From NCBI GenBank assembly GCA_020747065.1, contig JAGMVK010000025.1, positions 124,001-188,000 on the forward strand: a DNA stretch of 64,000 nt. Direction: 5' to 3'. Position numbers and translations under genes: made by a program. The stretch is from Cadophora sp. MPI-SDFR-AT-0126. Lineage: Eukaryota; Ascomycota; Leotiomycetes; Helotiales; Ploettnerulaceae. The notes below the pieces were generated by a model, which saw only the letters and a program-made list of their open reading frames with translations, was not told where the DNA came from and did no database searches. Below are positions 1 to 11,644 of this stretch, in pieces (within the stretch, counting starts at the first letter, position 1; every line of letters begins with the position of its first letter).

Positions 1-1452
1 TGCTGCTGGACATCTGCATGGCCCTCCCACTAGTGGCCGGGGAAGTCCAAGCTCACCAACCACCCAGTGTCGTGATAATTAGCAAATGATTCGTGTTCAT
101 CATCTGAAGAGCATAAGATATTATGAAAGGAGCTTAATCCTCGCTCATTTTTTTCTTATCTAAGGCGAGCAAGATGTAGAACACGTATCCAGGCTTGGCG
201 ATGGCGCTGGCGGGCCATGTCCCACCTATTGCATGTTTGACGGAATCCACCTCTCTTGATTTGGTTGAGCATGTTGCTGCGGCATGTCAAAAACACCAGT
301 TTCTGACATGTCTTGGAATATCTGCTTACGAGATGTGCTCCTCTATCTTATTAGCTAAGCAATTTTGGACATGATTAGCGAACCAAGGAATTCTATAGCT
401 GTGATCATCATTGTTTATTTCCCGATTCAAAACAGCAGTCGTTTGCAAGCATCTGAGAGTATTGTATCCATCATGGGTCTTCAAAGAACATCTCTCAATG
501 TATAATTCCAGATTTTGAAGTGCAATGCGAGATTCCTCAACTGAATCGAAATTTTCGGCCTGGATGTGTTGATACTGGGAGAAAGAGCAGTATTAAAGCA
601 ATTAGCTCCTTTGGTTGACGGACCAATCAATTGATCAGTTGAGACTTGGTTACCTTCATTTAAATCAAGTTATACTCCTACTTTCTACCTACTCTGATGA
701 AGTTGTGTCATCTCCCTTGAGAAAGTAAGGGGCTTCTTTCGGGCGTTTAAGTTATCCTTACAATAACAGCGAACCAAGAGCCCTTTCCTTTGATATTTTC
801 GATCCAGAAACGAGGCATGATCATCTTTTTGGCTCTTCCATTACTTCGCGATCAAAATATCAATCTTCGCTTCAGACGAGTTTCTGTTATTGAATCATAT
901 CGTTGCATTGTAATCATTTTCATTACCGAGGTCGACAGATTCAGCCTCAATATTAAACACACCCCGGAATTATCCCATGTGCAAACAAACTTTGCATTAT
1001 CGGACGAAACGATCACACCCCACAAGTCCACGATAATGCCTGTAAGATTCAGCGGAGGATATCCTTCCGCCCCGAAATGACCTTTGCGGGGATCGATATC
1101 GGTACCTGTGGGCTCGTTCAGCTCCGCCACATATCACTGCTCGAGATCTTTCGGTTACCATTCAGGCACCACAAATATATAAACCCTTCAATAGTGATAT
1201 TAAAAGTTTGATTCATCTATCGCAAACAACGTCGGGAAAAGCTCTACGGGTTTAATTGTACCTGCATCCTGTCTAGGCTGAGAATGATAAATTAAATGGG
1301 GTCTGATTGATGCAAAGGGACCAAATAAATTGAACCTATAGAAGCAATGTTCTTATATCTTGGATTCCCCAAGTGGTGGAAGCTTATTGTTTCTTGTCTC
1401 TTGTGACTTTGCCCTGCTGGCCTTCTTTGGTGTCCAAGTGCAGCGATTCAAG
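1..1452. other. Gene-free left end / upstream of GH5 gene
   Basis: I see no convincing gene here. The open frames are short (under 100 codons), overlap on both strands and show no family motif. The stretch is fairly AT-rich and includes the 5' region of the endoglucanase gene that starts at 1453. An AT-rich TATA-like tract lies near 1170-1180, but it is about 270 bp from the start codon and I do not claim it as the promoter. Confidence 0.5.
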
Positions 1453-2868
1453 ATGTTGTTTGGAAGTCTCACCACCGCTTTTGTGCTGTTAGCTGCCCAC
1501 GCGTCTGCTACTATTTTCTATGCAGGCGTTGCAGAGGCCGGTGGAGAATTCGGAGTCTGGAGTATATTCTGTACCGTCGTTTGTGGAAGTAGCACTTGTT
1601 GATGAGGTTACAGGCGCGAATTCCGTGAAAGGCACTGGCCTCCCGGGCAGATTTGGAACAGACTATGCGTTCATTGACAAGAAGGGCATCGATGTCTACG
1701 TTGATCAGTACAAAGTTAGTCACCCATTCTTTCGACCATTCTGGCAGTGAACGAGAGTCTGACCGAACCAAATAGGTCAATCTTTTCCGGGTCGCCTTTC
1801 TTCTAGAACGCATGTGTCCCCTCTCGTATGGTTTGGGATCGAAATTCAATGAAACCGTGAGTAATTCATTGCCCCTTCGTAACGGAGTATTTTACTGACA
1901 GCACGGAAAAAAGCACTTCGGGTACTTCGCCGACGCAATCAACTACATCACAGAGACCAAAGCCGCGTACTGTATTCTCGATCCGCACAATTACATGCGA
2001 TACAATGATCCTTCTTCTCAACCCATGTCTGGAAGTATCATTGGGGATGCAAAAGATGTCACAGCTGCTACCACAGCCCAATTTGCTGCTTTCTGGGGCG
2101 AGCTTGCTGGACGATTTAAGAACAACACAAAAGTCATCTTTGGGTTGATGAACGAAGTACAGCTGAGCCCTTGTTGAGTAAAGAATGAATACTGATGTAA
2201 ACAGCCCCATGACATGGCGACTAGTCTCGTACTAGCAAACAATCAAGCAGCTATCGATGCTATTCGCAAGACGGGTGCAAAGCAACTGTAAGTTCAGGTA
2301 TCAAGAATTCAGGACTCAACCCCTGACACCAAACAGCATCATCGCCCCAGGCAATTCCTGGTCCGGTGGTCACGCCTGGACAGAAGGCTCCGACCCCACC
2401 TCCGCCCAACTCTACAAGCTCAAAGACCCGCTCAACAACACCGCCTTCGACATCCACGAGTACATCGACACCGACTACTCCGGCTCACACCTCCAATGCG
2501 TCAACCTCGCCTCTCAAAAACTCGCCTCAGTCACAGCCTGGCTTAAGAAATACCAGTTTAAAGCCATGATTACCGAATTCGGTGTCGGAAACGGCACACA
2601 GTGTCAGTCGTATCTTACGGATATCATTACGTATATGGAGAAGAATCCGGAATATATTGGCTGGACGGCTTGGGCAGCGGGCCCGTTCTGGGGGAGTGCG
2701 AGTCCGTGTTGTACTGATTCGAAGCAGTATGGGAGCTTGGAGCCTGGTAGTACAGCTGCGGATGGGAGTCCAGGATTGTATACTACGATCTGGGTAAATC
2801 AGATTCAGAAGTTGCTTCCTAAAACACTGGTTTGGAAGGGAGTGAGTAGTGTGACTGGTGGTTTGTAG
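1453..2868 (+). CDS. Secreted GH5 endo-beta-1,4-glucanase (cellulase)
   Basis: Exons 1453-1570, 1614-1714, 1776-1856, 1902-2156, 2205-2287 and 2337-2868 join in phase to a 389-residue protein. A hydrophobic signal peptide (MLFGSLTTAF... cleaving near ASA|TIF) is followed by a GH5 barrel of the fungal subfamily 5 type. The acid/base Glu is E185 in GLMNEPHD, formed exactly across an intron, and the nucleophile is the Glu of ITEFGVG near residue 292. DPHNY and FDIHEYID, both typical of this family, are also present. There is no cellulose-binding module or linker, so this is a single-domain enzyme. The expected role is extracellular endo-cleavage of cellulose or mixed-linked glucan. The ATG was chosen because it opens directly into the signal peptide; a longer frame upstream starts at 1360 but adds an unlikely leader. 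The neighbouring short-chain dehydrogenase lies tail to tail with it and suggests no shared pathway. Confidence 0.88.
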
Positions 2869-3350
2869 GTTTGAGTTCGTCATGGAGTTGTGAGGAGATT
2901 CTGTACATAGATTTGAAGAGAAGGGAACTGTACATAAGCTTGGCAAATTTTGGAGCTGGACAGGCATCGAGAACGATGAAAAAATTGAAGAGACCTGAAC
3001 GGGGACAAGATCCGGTGCCGGAGTGTCTCTATTGGAGATAACGTGAAGGCGAAATTGTGACCACTTTGTCTTGTTCGCTTAACGACTTCCACCAGTTTGA
3101 ATCGAAGGGAGCCTTCAACGGTGATGCAAGTAACTTCGATCAGTGAACTTTTCGTCTCAAAAAAGGGCCTAAAGTAATATCTCTCACTTGCCAGAACAGA
3201 AATTCTGGTTGTTGTGACAGGAACTCGACTGCAGCCCCGCCGCTCATAATTCCAAGGAATAACAACCAACATCCAAATATCTGGGTGAAACCTGGCAATA
3301 TATAGGACACGAAGGGTATCTGCAATCCAAGGTGCAACAAAAATGAATTC
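2869..3350. other. Intergenic, tail-to-tail
   Basis: This 482-bp stretch separates the 3' ends of the GH5 and dehydrogenase genes. Short minus-strand frames occur, but none has a recognisable motif. It presumably holds the two 3' UTRs. Confidence 0.5.
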
Positions 3351-4494
3351 TCAATTGATCACATATCCACCATCGACCACCTGTTCAACCTCAGTCCCTT
3401 TCCATAAACAGCCGAGAGAATGAAACTCACCAAAGCATGACCCTGCACGAACGTAGCCTTACTGCTACATAGAAATAAACACGCATCTGCAATCTCCTGC
3501 GCAGTTCCCATCCGCCTCATTGGCGCGATGTCCACAGCTGGTTCCAGAGCTTTGGCGAACTCGGCATCGCCTTGTGTCATTGGTGTACTATATCTCGTTT
3601 AGCTTTTGAGCCTGGGGAGGATTTGAGAAGTGGAGCGAGAGGTGACAAACGCAATCACACCAGGACACACGCAGTTGATCCTGATATTATCTTTGGAATA
3701 ATCAATCGCGTCGCTCTTCGTCATTGATATCACCGCGGCCTTGGATGCACAATATGCTGCTACAAACACAATGTCAATCTTTCCCATCTCATACATCATG
3801 TCAGTGAGAACACTCACGAGCATTCGGTCTCGACACGACGCCCAATTGGCTTGCAATATTCACAATACTACCTCTATTTCCTAGCCTCCCATCGTGGGTA
3901 GGAAGCGGTTCTTGCTTCAGCATTTGAGTCAGCTCTGCTCGTGAGGACAGCCAGGTCCCGCGATAATTGATGTTATTGATTAGATCGAAGTTATAAGTGC
4001 TGGTCGAGGTTGAGCGCTCATTGTTGCCAATGACACCTAGGGCCAGTGCATTAAAATCATAGGTCTTCAGTCCACGTGCCTTCACAATCGTGGTGATATG
4101 GGGTTGGAACGAGTACCGGCAGCATTTACAGCATAGTCCACACGCCCCCATTCGGCAACGGCGGCTTGTACCATGCATTCCACTTGTTCTTCCTCCAGCA
4201 TATCGACCTGATATACCAGGACTTCGGCGAACGAAGACACTTCTTTCATGTACTTCTCGGTCTCGAGGAGACCTTCGCGGTTGCGATCACATATTGCGAT
4301 TTGAGGACAACCTTCTAGTGCGAAGGAGATTGAGATGGCCCGTCCAATCCCTTGAGGCCACTTTCATATCAATACAGGAACCGTTTGCACACAAAGATGG
4401 ACGCGTGGAATGAGAGCGGTGTGATCATAATGAGAGGCTTGGCCATACCTGAAGCTGCACCCGTAACTAGTGCAACACCCGGGAATAAGGTCAT
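3351..4494 (-). CDS. Classical short-chain dehydrogenase/reductase
   Basis: Six exons (4494-4449, 4350-4117, 4036-3818, 3759-3651, 3587-3431, 3380-3351) give 264 residues, the usual length for classical SDRs. The cofactor motif TGAASGIG is assembled across intron 1. NAAG is assembled across intron 2 (4116-4037), which is easily missed because the frame changes there. The catalytic Ser lies in VNIASQLG and the Tyr/Lys pair is YCASK. PGVIATPM and the closing VVDGGYVIN are typical. It should be a cytosolic NAD(P)(H)-dependent oxidoreductase; the substrate cannot be read from the sequence. It lies 373 bp downstream of the Dhr1 gene on the same strand, without evident functional linkage. Confidence 0.87.
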
Positions 4495-4867
4495 ACTTTG
4501 ACGCTTGAGGCTCTTTCACTTGCGCGACGCAGGAACAACATCAAACCAAAAAGAGAAGACAACATGGAACAGACGGGGATATAGCTTCACTTGAAGTGCG
4601 CGAAGCCAAGGGCAAGAAACCCATCCCAACTTTGACTTTCCATGAGTGGGGCCGCTTATCTCGGATCCTCGTCCCGGAGTGGATTGTCTTTCCAGATGAC
4701 GGCATTTGGGAGATCACAAGGTCCCCTCTCATCCACCTTCGTGACCAAAGGGTTCCACAACAACACAGAAAAAGAAGCGGTTCACGAACAAACGGTGAGG
4801 CAGACGAGGCAATCAGGACTATGCGCGTGTGGCTCAGTGTGGGTTCCACAGGAATGGCCCCATTCTC
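4495..4867. other. Intergenic between Dhr1 3' end and SDR start
   Basis: This 373-bp stretch must hold the 3' end of the helicase transcript and the promoter of the dehydrogenase. Short frames on both strands look spurious. Confidence 0.5.
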
Positions 4868-7800
4868 TCATTCGACGACCCATCCTCGTCCGCTTATCCT
4901 TTTCTGCGTAACCTTCCTGGCGGGTAACGGCCATCCAATACCGCCCATCCCTTCCGGCCTCAGATATGGGATCACCCAGCACTCCCTCACATTGACATCT
5001 CCTTGGCTCTTCATCGTCGGCATCACCTCTTTGATTGGCTTGCCGTAATGCAGCAGCGGTGTTCCCTTTGCCAGCGCAGCAAGCTGTCCGCCAGTGATGT
5101 CCGTCAAAGCGTGCATCCGAGTCTTGGGGACCTTCTCTGGCGTTGCAGCTGCGGGTGCGGCTCGTTGGAGGTAGGAATACACTATATATTCAGGACACTC
5201 CTGTGGACTGACATGTGCGAGTGGTGATGAGGGATGAATGAAGACCGCCTTCTCATCGTCTCCTCGCTTGATATGCGAAGGGAAGAGCGTGAGGTACGGT
5301 ACGTCGATGGCCCGTGTAGGTTTGCGCCTCACATCTGGCGGATTGGGTGACAGATCAGCTCGCATCGCGATGTGATCTATGAAGCCAGCGGCTACCATTT
5401 GCTTGAGAGCCTTGACCTGTTTGGCAGAAGGCGGGTCGAGCTTATCTTGGAATTTCAGACCCGCAAAAGCTGTAATGTTGGTCCGAAGAAGATCTGTGAT
5501 TTGTCTCCGAAGCTGCAGTATCTCCTTTAGAACCTTGAAACGGACGAAGTGTTCCTTGCACCAAGCTTCTGTGGGCTCGTGGGCGAATTCTCCCACCACT
5601 TGAAGAAGCTTGATTGCATCAGATTTATCGTCGAGGAAACAGAAGTCCTTTTGCACCTTGTTGAATTTCCGTCTGATATCCAGTCGTACGTCCTCTTCGA
5701 TACGGTCCGCACTCGTAAAATAAGCGTCTTCCTCTCTGACGGGAGCGGCTGGTACAACCTGGTTCTCGGGAATGAAGAAATCAGGCGCAGAAAGGCCGGC
5801 CACTAGCGCGATGGTGTACGGTAGGCAGTCATGCAGGTGCCCCACAAGTAGTATTCGAGCGAAGCGCGGGGACAAGGGAAATATTGACATTGTCGATCCA
5901 GTCTGCGTAATCTGTCCAGTCGGTGATAATGCTGTTAAATACGTCAACAGCTTCTCTGAGTTCGCGAGACTTTGACGATCTGGCGGCGTTGGAAATGGAA
6001 AGTTGACTACATGTTGAAGGTTCATTGCTTTCAATTGTAGAACAACTCCTTCGATCGGCATCCGTAAGATTTCTGGTTCCGCAAACTCTAGAAAGTCTCG
6101 TTCGTAGACAGCCGATGAGTACAGCCGATAGCAATGACCAGGCCCGGTACGTCCAGCACGACCAGAACGTTGACTAGCACTGGCTTTGCTGATCCAACCA
6201 ACCTCAAAACTTTGAACACCAGTTATCCGGTCATATTTTCGCTCTTTGGACCTTCCACAGTCGAAAACATAGCGAATGCCTGGGATTGTAAGACTCGTCT
6301 CTGCAACGTTAGTAGCCAAAATTATGAGACGAGAATTGTCCGGAGGAGGTTCAAACACTCTAAGCTGTTCCCTTGTCGGAAGGAGCGAGTAAAGTGGTAA
6401 TATGTGCATCTTAGTCGGACCAGTATCCGCCTCCCCTTCAATATTGAAATCTTCATCAAGATTGATATCAACCTCTTCATCGTCGTCGTAGTCATCATCG
6501 ATATCCTCCCTTGTATCTCCAAAGTCAACGTCTTCTGCTTCCATCGGAGCATCTCTTCCAGAAATCCTCACCTGAGGACCCGAAGCAGTTTGACCAATTC
6601 GAAACGCCTCCTTGAGCTTTTTGCTCAACTGTGTGATCTCATTCTGGCCGGTGAGGAAAACGAGAAAACCACCAGGAGGTAGCTTCTTATGCCCTCGGCT
6701 GATCTTACGGAATGCATCTTCGACATAGTCATGATGTGTTTTTCGTGCAAAGTGATTCACAACCGGATATTGTCTCCCCTCAGCTTGTAAGACCGGCGGT
6801 GGCTTTGCAAAGAGAGTTGCATTCTGAGTAAAGTCGGTGATTCTCAGGGTGGCCGACATAATGATGAGCTTCAACGGCTTGATCGAAGGACCTTCTGTGG
6901 CCATCTCCTCTCGCAGCTTGACAACTCGACTCAACATTCCAACCAGAATATCCGTATTGACACTTCTCTCGTGGGCTTCATCAATGATAATGGCAGAATA
7001 TTTGCGCAGGGCGATATCTTGAGCTACCTCTCGAAGAAGGACACCATCGGTCATGAATTTGATGGCAGTATCTGCTCCGACAGTGCCCTCGAATCGAATT
7101 TGGTAGGCAACTCGGTTTCCATGATCACCCAATTCATCACCCACACGTTTTGCCATACTAACAGCAGCCACTCGGCGTGGTTGGGTGACACCAATCATCC
7201 CAGGTGTCGGTGAATCCTTGGTCCCATAGCCCGCTTCATACAAAAATTGAGGAACCTGAGTAGTCTTCCCTGATCCAGTAGCTCCATAAACAACAACCAA
7301 GTTATTATTGTGTATTGCCTCCATGATCTTCTGTTCCTCGGCAACAACTGGAAGCTTTAATCTCACGTCTTGAATCTTCGGTTTCCTGTTGATAGAAACA
7401 CTGTAGGCTTTCCGGCCATCGTTGCTAGTCATTTGCAGTTCCAAAGGTAAAGGGTCTTGCTCGGGTGCTCTAGGTTTGAATCCAGCTATTTTTGGAGTTT
7501 CCGTCGCGTTCGGGATATTTGAGATTGGCTGGTACCCAAGGGCTTCGTTCAATTGCTGAGTTGCCCATGCCTTGAAAGCAGATGATCTTTGAGGTTTTGG
7601 AGATCCACCTTCATTATCTTCTGACGATGATTCCTCTGAAGTCTCATCCTCACTTCCTGACTTTGATTCCGAATCCGAATTCGACGATTCTTTCTCGCTC
7701 TCTTCTTCGTCATCTGAAGAATCTGATATATCGTCAAAGCCTTGTATTGAAGCATCACTTTCTGCATTGCTGTCCATCTCCGAGGCTGAGCTGAAGCCTT

Positions 7801-8482
7801 TCCATTCTGGTTCCTCGGGAGCTTCATGCTTGAATGATAGTTTTGAGGTGACCCCTCCTCTCCGCTTGCGCTTCTTTAAAATAGGCTTTCCCTCTTCGTC
7901 GACCTCGAGGGGTCTTTTCAAACCCCCACCAAGACTAACAATAGCCTTCTTGGGCTGAATTGGAACTGTCACTGGCGTTTGAAAAAGCCCCACGCTCTTT
8001 GGTTCGTCGTCACCCTCGGCCGATGAATCTTCATCCGCAGCCTCTCTCGGCGTTCGCCTCTCAAACAAAAGGTCGTCATTATTCCCGTCGACGTCGATAC
8101 CAGCTTTGTGTTCATTCAATGCCCGCTCGAGTCTTTGTCTCTTTGTTTCCCGGCCCTGGCCTAGTCTGCTGCTGCTCTGATAGAGACTGGTATCTGTCTG
8201 CGCCTTTGATAGGCGCGCAATAAGCTCTCGATTTTCATCTTTCCTCAATTTTGTCTCCAGGTATTTCTCCAATCGTTTCGCCTTCTTTCCACTGATCTTG
8301 GGCCCTTGCGCCTCGATCTCCTCTCTCATGCGACGCTTCTTCTCTTCATGTCCACTCTTCGCGGTTGGGATAATTTCCACGGCATTGGAATCGACGACGG
8401 ATTCGTGCGAGGTGCCCTCTTTTTCTCGTCTTTCGCGTTCCTTGACTTTGTGTTTTCGCTGTCGCGGGACGAATTTGCCCAT
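4868..8482 (-). CDS. ECM16: DEAH-box RNA helicase Dhr1/Ecm16 (DHX37), ribosome biogenesis
   Basis: A single exon encodes 1204 residues. The first 330 residues are highly charged and low in complexity, with acidic Ser/Asp/Glu runs and Lys/Arg patches, as in nucleolar helicases. The helicase core follows: P-loop GATGSGKTTQ near residue 397, DEAH in IIDEAHERS near 502, SAT near 541, and QRSGRAGRTGPG (motif VI) near 770. The helicase-associated HA2/OB-fold C-terminal region ends the protein. An acidic insertion lies between motif III and motif IV. The length, the acidic N-terminus and the GMIGVTQPRRVAAVSMA stretch place it with yeast Dhr1/Ecm16 and human DHX37. These release U3 snoRNA from pre-18S rRNA in the nucleolus. 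The family is well known; the orthology is my inference from layout. Its promoter is shared head to head with the chaperone gene at 8682. Confidence 0.9.
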   Translation of the reverse strand: MGKFVPRQRKHKVKERERREKEGTSHESVVDSNAVEIIPTAKSGHEEKKRRMREEIEAQGPKISGKKAKRLEKYLETKLRKDENRELIARLSKAQTDTSLYQSSSRLGQGRETKRQRLERALNEHKAGIDVDGNNDDLLFERRTPREAADEDSSAEGDDEPKSVGLFQTPVTVPIQPKKAIVSLGGGLKRPLEVDEEGKPILKKRKRRGGVTSKLSFKHEAPEEPEWKGFSSASEMDSNAESDASIQGFDDISDSSDDEEESEKESSNSDSESKSGSEDETSEESSSEDNEGGSPKPQRSSAFKAWATQQLNEALGYQPISNIPNATETPKIAGFKPRAPEQDPLPLELQMTSNDGRKAYSVSINRKPKIQDVRLKLPVVAEEQKIMEAIHNNNLVVVYGATGSGKTTQVPQFLYEAGYGTKDSPTPGMIGVTQPRRVAAVSMAKRVGDELGDHGNRVAYQIRFEGTVGADTAIKFMTDGVLLREVAQDIALRKYSAIIIDEAHERSVNTDILVGMLSRVVKLREEMATEGPSIKPLKLIIMSATLRITDFTQNATLFAKPPPVLQAEGRQYPVVNHFARKTHHDYVEDAFRKISRGHKKLPPGGFLVFLTGQNEITQLSKKLKEAFRIGQTASGPQVRISGRDAPMEAEDVDFGDTREDIDDDYDDDEEVDINLDEDFNIEGEADTGPTKMHILPLYSLLPTREQLRVFEPPPDNSRLIILATNVAETSLTIPGIRYVFDCGRSKERKYDRITGVQSFEVGWISKASASQRSGRAGRTGPGHCYRLYSSAVYERDFLEFAEPEILRMPIEGVVLQLKAMNLQHVVNFPFPTPPDRQSLANSEKLLTYLTALSPTGQITQTGSTMSIFPLSPRFARILLVGHLHDCLPYTIALVAGLSAPDFFIPENQVVPAAPVREEDAYFTSADRIEEDVRLDIRRKFNKVQKDFCFLDDKSDAIKLLQVVGEFAHEPTEAWCKEHFVRFKVLKEILQLRRQITDLLRTNITAFAGLKFQDKLDPPSAKQVKALKQMVAAGFIDHIAMRADLSPNPPDVRRKPTRAIDVPYLTLFPSHIKRGDDEKAVFIHPSSPLAHVSPQECPEYIVYSYLQRAAPAAATPEKVPKTRMHALTDITGGQLAALAKGTPLLHYGKPIKEVMPTMKSQGDVNVRECWVIPYLRPEGMGGIGWPLPARKVTQKRISGRGWVVE

Positions 8483-8681
8483 TTTTGGAGTATTTCAGAA
8501 CATTCTCATGTTGAGAGGTTTCTTAGATTTTTTCTGGAAGTATTTCCGTATTGCCACTGGGCATCGCTAGGAGGGGAAGGCGGTGAGACCAAGTGGACGA
8601 GGCTGAGAAGCCTTGTGATTCCTCCGAAATTCCAACGACATTCAATTTCTATCCTTGACAAAGATACGCTTCAACAACAAA
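8483..8681. promoter_or_regulatory. Short bidirectional promoter (Dhr1 / PAC3-like)
   Basis: Only 199 bp separate the two divergent start codons at 8482 (-) and 8682 (+), so both promoters must lie in or overlap this segment. Ribosome biogenesis and proteasome assembly genes are both growth-linked housekeeping functions. No specific binding site is claimed. Confidence 0.5.
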
Positions 8682-9218
8682 ATGTCTGGCCCGAACATCC
8701 CTGGAGGTCTTAGAGATTTGGCAATCGGTGGTGGGGTAGAACCATCGCCCTTTCCGGCATCAACAAAACACGCCGCTGGCCTTGTCAATGGAAAAGAAAC
8801 GGATGTATCGTCTGTTTATTTCTCAGACAAGATCCTAATCACAATCTCTCAAGAAGGCCGGCTATCGCAATGGGTATGTTTATTTTTGGCCCTACATGTG
8901 ACAGATGTCTGACAATGTTGCGTGTAGATTCAAGTGCCTTTGTCGTCCGCTTCTCCCACCTCTTTCGACACAGCCCTTCCATCAGATGGACAGGACACGC
9001 TTCCGCTGAGCCACCTAACGCCGAAGACTCTACTTGGAGCAGGTGGAGATCAACGAGAAACTATTGGTCACCTCTACGCAAGCCAGATTGCGAGTTTGAT
9101 TGCCACCAGAGACCCGGAGGATACCAGGACGGTAGTGGTTGGCTTTGGGCTGCCGAAGATAGATATGGAGAGGGAGGCTTTCTTTGACATGCTGGAATTG
9201 ATCCAGAGGGTCATATGA
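8682..9218 (+). CDS. Proteasome assembly chaperone 3-like protein
   Basis: Two exons (8682-8873, 8928-9218) give 160 residues. The strand pattern YFSDKILITISQEGRLSQWIQV, then LTPKTLLGAG and ETIGHLYASQIAS, matches the PSMG3/PAC3 fold: a ligand-free beta strand pair, the LL.G loop, and a long helix followed by VVVGFGL. A C-terminal helix (FFDMLELIQRVI) closes the protein. Family members pair with PAC4 and help assemble the 20S proteasome alpha ring in the cytosol. Sequence conservation in this family is low, so the call rests on motif order and length (PAC3 proteins are about 120-180 residues). The N-terminal 35 residues are poorly structured and Gly/Pro-rich. Confidence 0.72.
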
Positions 9219-9443
9219 TCGCTTTTGTATGAGGTTGCACATCTTGAAGGTGCAATTTGGGAGCCTGAAAATCAATTGGTAGGAAACCGCAGCATAGGCC
9301 TGTAGATCGGTAGGAGCTACACCCTCTTCAACAGCCTCTATGCCTCGAACCTGCTAAAACACCCACGAGCTACGAGCTATGAGACTACGAAAATTATGAA
9401 TACAGATGTTGAATCTCGCTTTTATCATGACCAGCAGCCTCTT

Positions 9444-10814
9444 TTATGCGGCAATGATAACGGCACTGGGAGCTTGTGCCTGAAGCGCCTGTTGCTTCTT
9501 AAATGCATCTTCCTCCGTTTTGAACCGCAGCTGACACCCTGGGGTAGAGTTAGTAATTGTTGCCTCTGTTCGGGTTCGGATTCCTTACAATCACCGCATG
9601 ATATCGGGTCATATTTTGGCGGGTTATCCTCAGATGTGCACGACGGTACCACACCTTCAACACAATTGAAATTGAGACCTGTTCGACCGTCAGCGTGCAA
9701 AGCTCTACACCGCACTTCAATGGGCTTACCGAAGAAAAAAGGCATTGAAACCCTCTCAACCGTCGAACGATTATATACCCTATGCACCGTGCTCTTATAG
9801 ATATCGTTGCACAACCTCATCATGAAATCACCAATGTTGACAACAATTGTGCCCTCAACGGGGGTGGCTTTGATCCATTGCCCCTCGCGATTCAAGACTT
9901 GAAGACCGCCAGTCATGTCTTGCCAGAGAAGAGTGAAGAGTTGGAGATCAGTGTGACTTCCCAGTCCCACCGAGTTGTTCTGCGTCTCTTCCTCAGTCGT
10001 GGTGGGATAGTAATTAAAGACTCCATCGGCTCCAGGATAGGTTGTGCGACTATCAAAATAGTTTTCTTCTAGGTCGAGACTCAAGGCAAAGACCCTGACC
10101 AATTTTCTAGCCAGAGTCAAGCAAGAAGCCCAATAGTGCAAGACTTCCGTCTTGAACTCTGGCAGGTGGGATGTCTCTTCCCAGACGAACTCTTCTCCCC
10201 TGATCCATGGTTTCACTTCTTCTGGGATTGCGTTCATGTCTTTTGTATCTGGATCATACTGTGGAGCGTATCGCCAGCCCAGCTATGACAAAGGTCAGTA
10301 AAGCTTGTCCCAGTTCCGCAATTCGTCAAGCGCGTACCGATTCTTTGATATCTACACTTTCTCCAGGACTGATGTTGGTACTTCTTGGACCATTGTATCC
10401 ATTGAAGTACTTTGATTTCGACTTGCTTACTCTCATCTTCTGCTCGGTAGATTGTTTGAAGAAGCTGTCCTGATCAGTTGAAGTCAAGTCATCCGTTGGC
10501 AGTCCAACTCACGCCAGCAATTGCTTCTTGGCGTCTGCAATTGTCTTGTCATCAATACCATGGTTCTTGATGTAGAAGAAACCCGTGTTGACCGCTGCAG
10601 CTCGAATCTGCTTCGATAACTCCTTCCGATCCTCAAACTTGGGCGAGAACAATGGAGTCAGATCGATGATCGGGATCTCTTCGGCTGTGCAGTCTCGCGG
10701 AGGCGTGTTAAGAACGTCTCGAAAGACTGGTCCATAAGCTGTGCGCAGCTCCAATTTTGAAGTCGATGGCGACGACATTGTGCTTGTCTTCGACATCTTT
10801 GCTAATTCCAACAC
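9444..10814 (-). CDS. 2-oxoglutarate/Fe(II) dioxygenase (isopenicillin N synthase-like)
   Basis: Four exons (10814-10513, 10464-10338, 10282-9589, 9538-9444) give 405 residues, or 399 from the second in-frame Met at 10796. The DIOX_N domain begins at IPIIDLTPLF and contains GFFYIKNHGI. The jelly-roll core has the iron ligands His and Asp in GSHTDLQ (near residue 253) and His in STVHRVYN (near 308). The 2-oxoglutarate-binding Arg-x-Ser is in VERVSMPFFF. The last intron places the natural end at CGDWCQLRF...IIAA. Fungal members oxidise diverse small molecules, among them thymine 7-hydroxylase and flavonol synthase-like enzymes. A TATAAA box (10864-10859) sits about 45 nt upstream of the start codon. 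The gene is divergent from a nucleobase permease, which hints at a nucleobase substrate, but this is inference. Confidence 0.85.
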
Positions 10815-11644
10815 AATAGTTTGAAGAGTGTTTGAAGGGTATACTTTTGCTCAGTACCTTTATAATGTCTGATGTCTGACACGAAGCGATTGAGTGAGAT
10901 CCCCCGCCTTACGAACATGGAGTGAACCGTTGCCTAATTAGCCGCTGTTGACAAGAATTTGACAGGACTATCTTGCAGGCGATCAACAAACTTCGGTCCT
11001 CGCCGGTACCCGCACTTTACAATGCATGCCCAACCTAGTCTTATCTCGAGTTGCTGGGAAGGTTTGCCTTTCGCTCTATCGGCCTCTAACTCGCAGTTCT
11101 GGATCTTACATCCCACTCTTACACGCACTTAACTCAGATCACGTGGTAACCATCCCATTTTTGAGGAGCCCTGCCAGGGAATACACGAGCCTCTTCAACT
11201 GGTTCACTGTCGGAAATTCCGCTGTTCGTTATCTATCTTTTGACATAAACGACAGGTTTGGGGGACTTTCGTGATGATGCATACTCTCCTTTTAGCTGTA
11301 CTATGGGTTTAAAACGTATGTGGTTGAGAACAAGCGTCTTCTAGTGAGAAGCTATTCTTTTACGCGTAAGAAAGGACCCAGTGGTACCAAACAATCCCAT
11401 GTGAAACTGTGGCAAGTGCCATAGTTTCCTCGACACGCGCGCACAATCGCGATGCTCTCCACTTTGATAGGGCATATCTCTTGGCGTTCACCTCCTTCCC
11501 TGAACGTGCGATAAGCACTTCAGATTTTGTCCAGGGGATACATATAATATCCCAGGTACATCTCCTGGTTCAGTTGAGCTTCTATCTACGTTGTGACCGA
11601 AAATTTTGTCTTTCCAACAGGTCCCCACCTCCCAGGTTTACACA
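10815..11644. promoter_or_regulatory. Divergent promoter region, dioxygenase / NCS1 permease
   Basis: This 830-bp segment lies between the divergent starts at 10814 (-) and 11645 (+). On the minus strand, TATAAA occupies 10864-10859. The open frames inside it are short and carry no domain. Shared control of the two genes is plausible from the arrangement but is not demonstrated. Confidence 0.45.
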
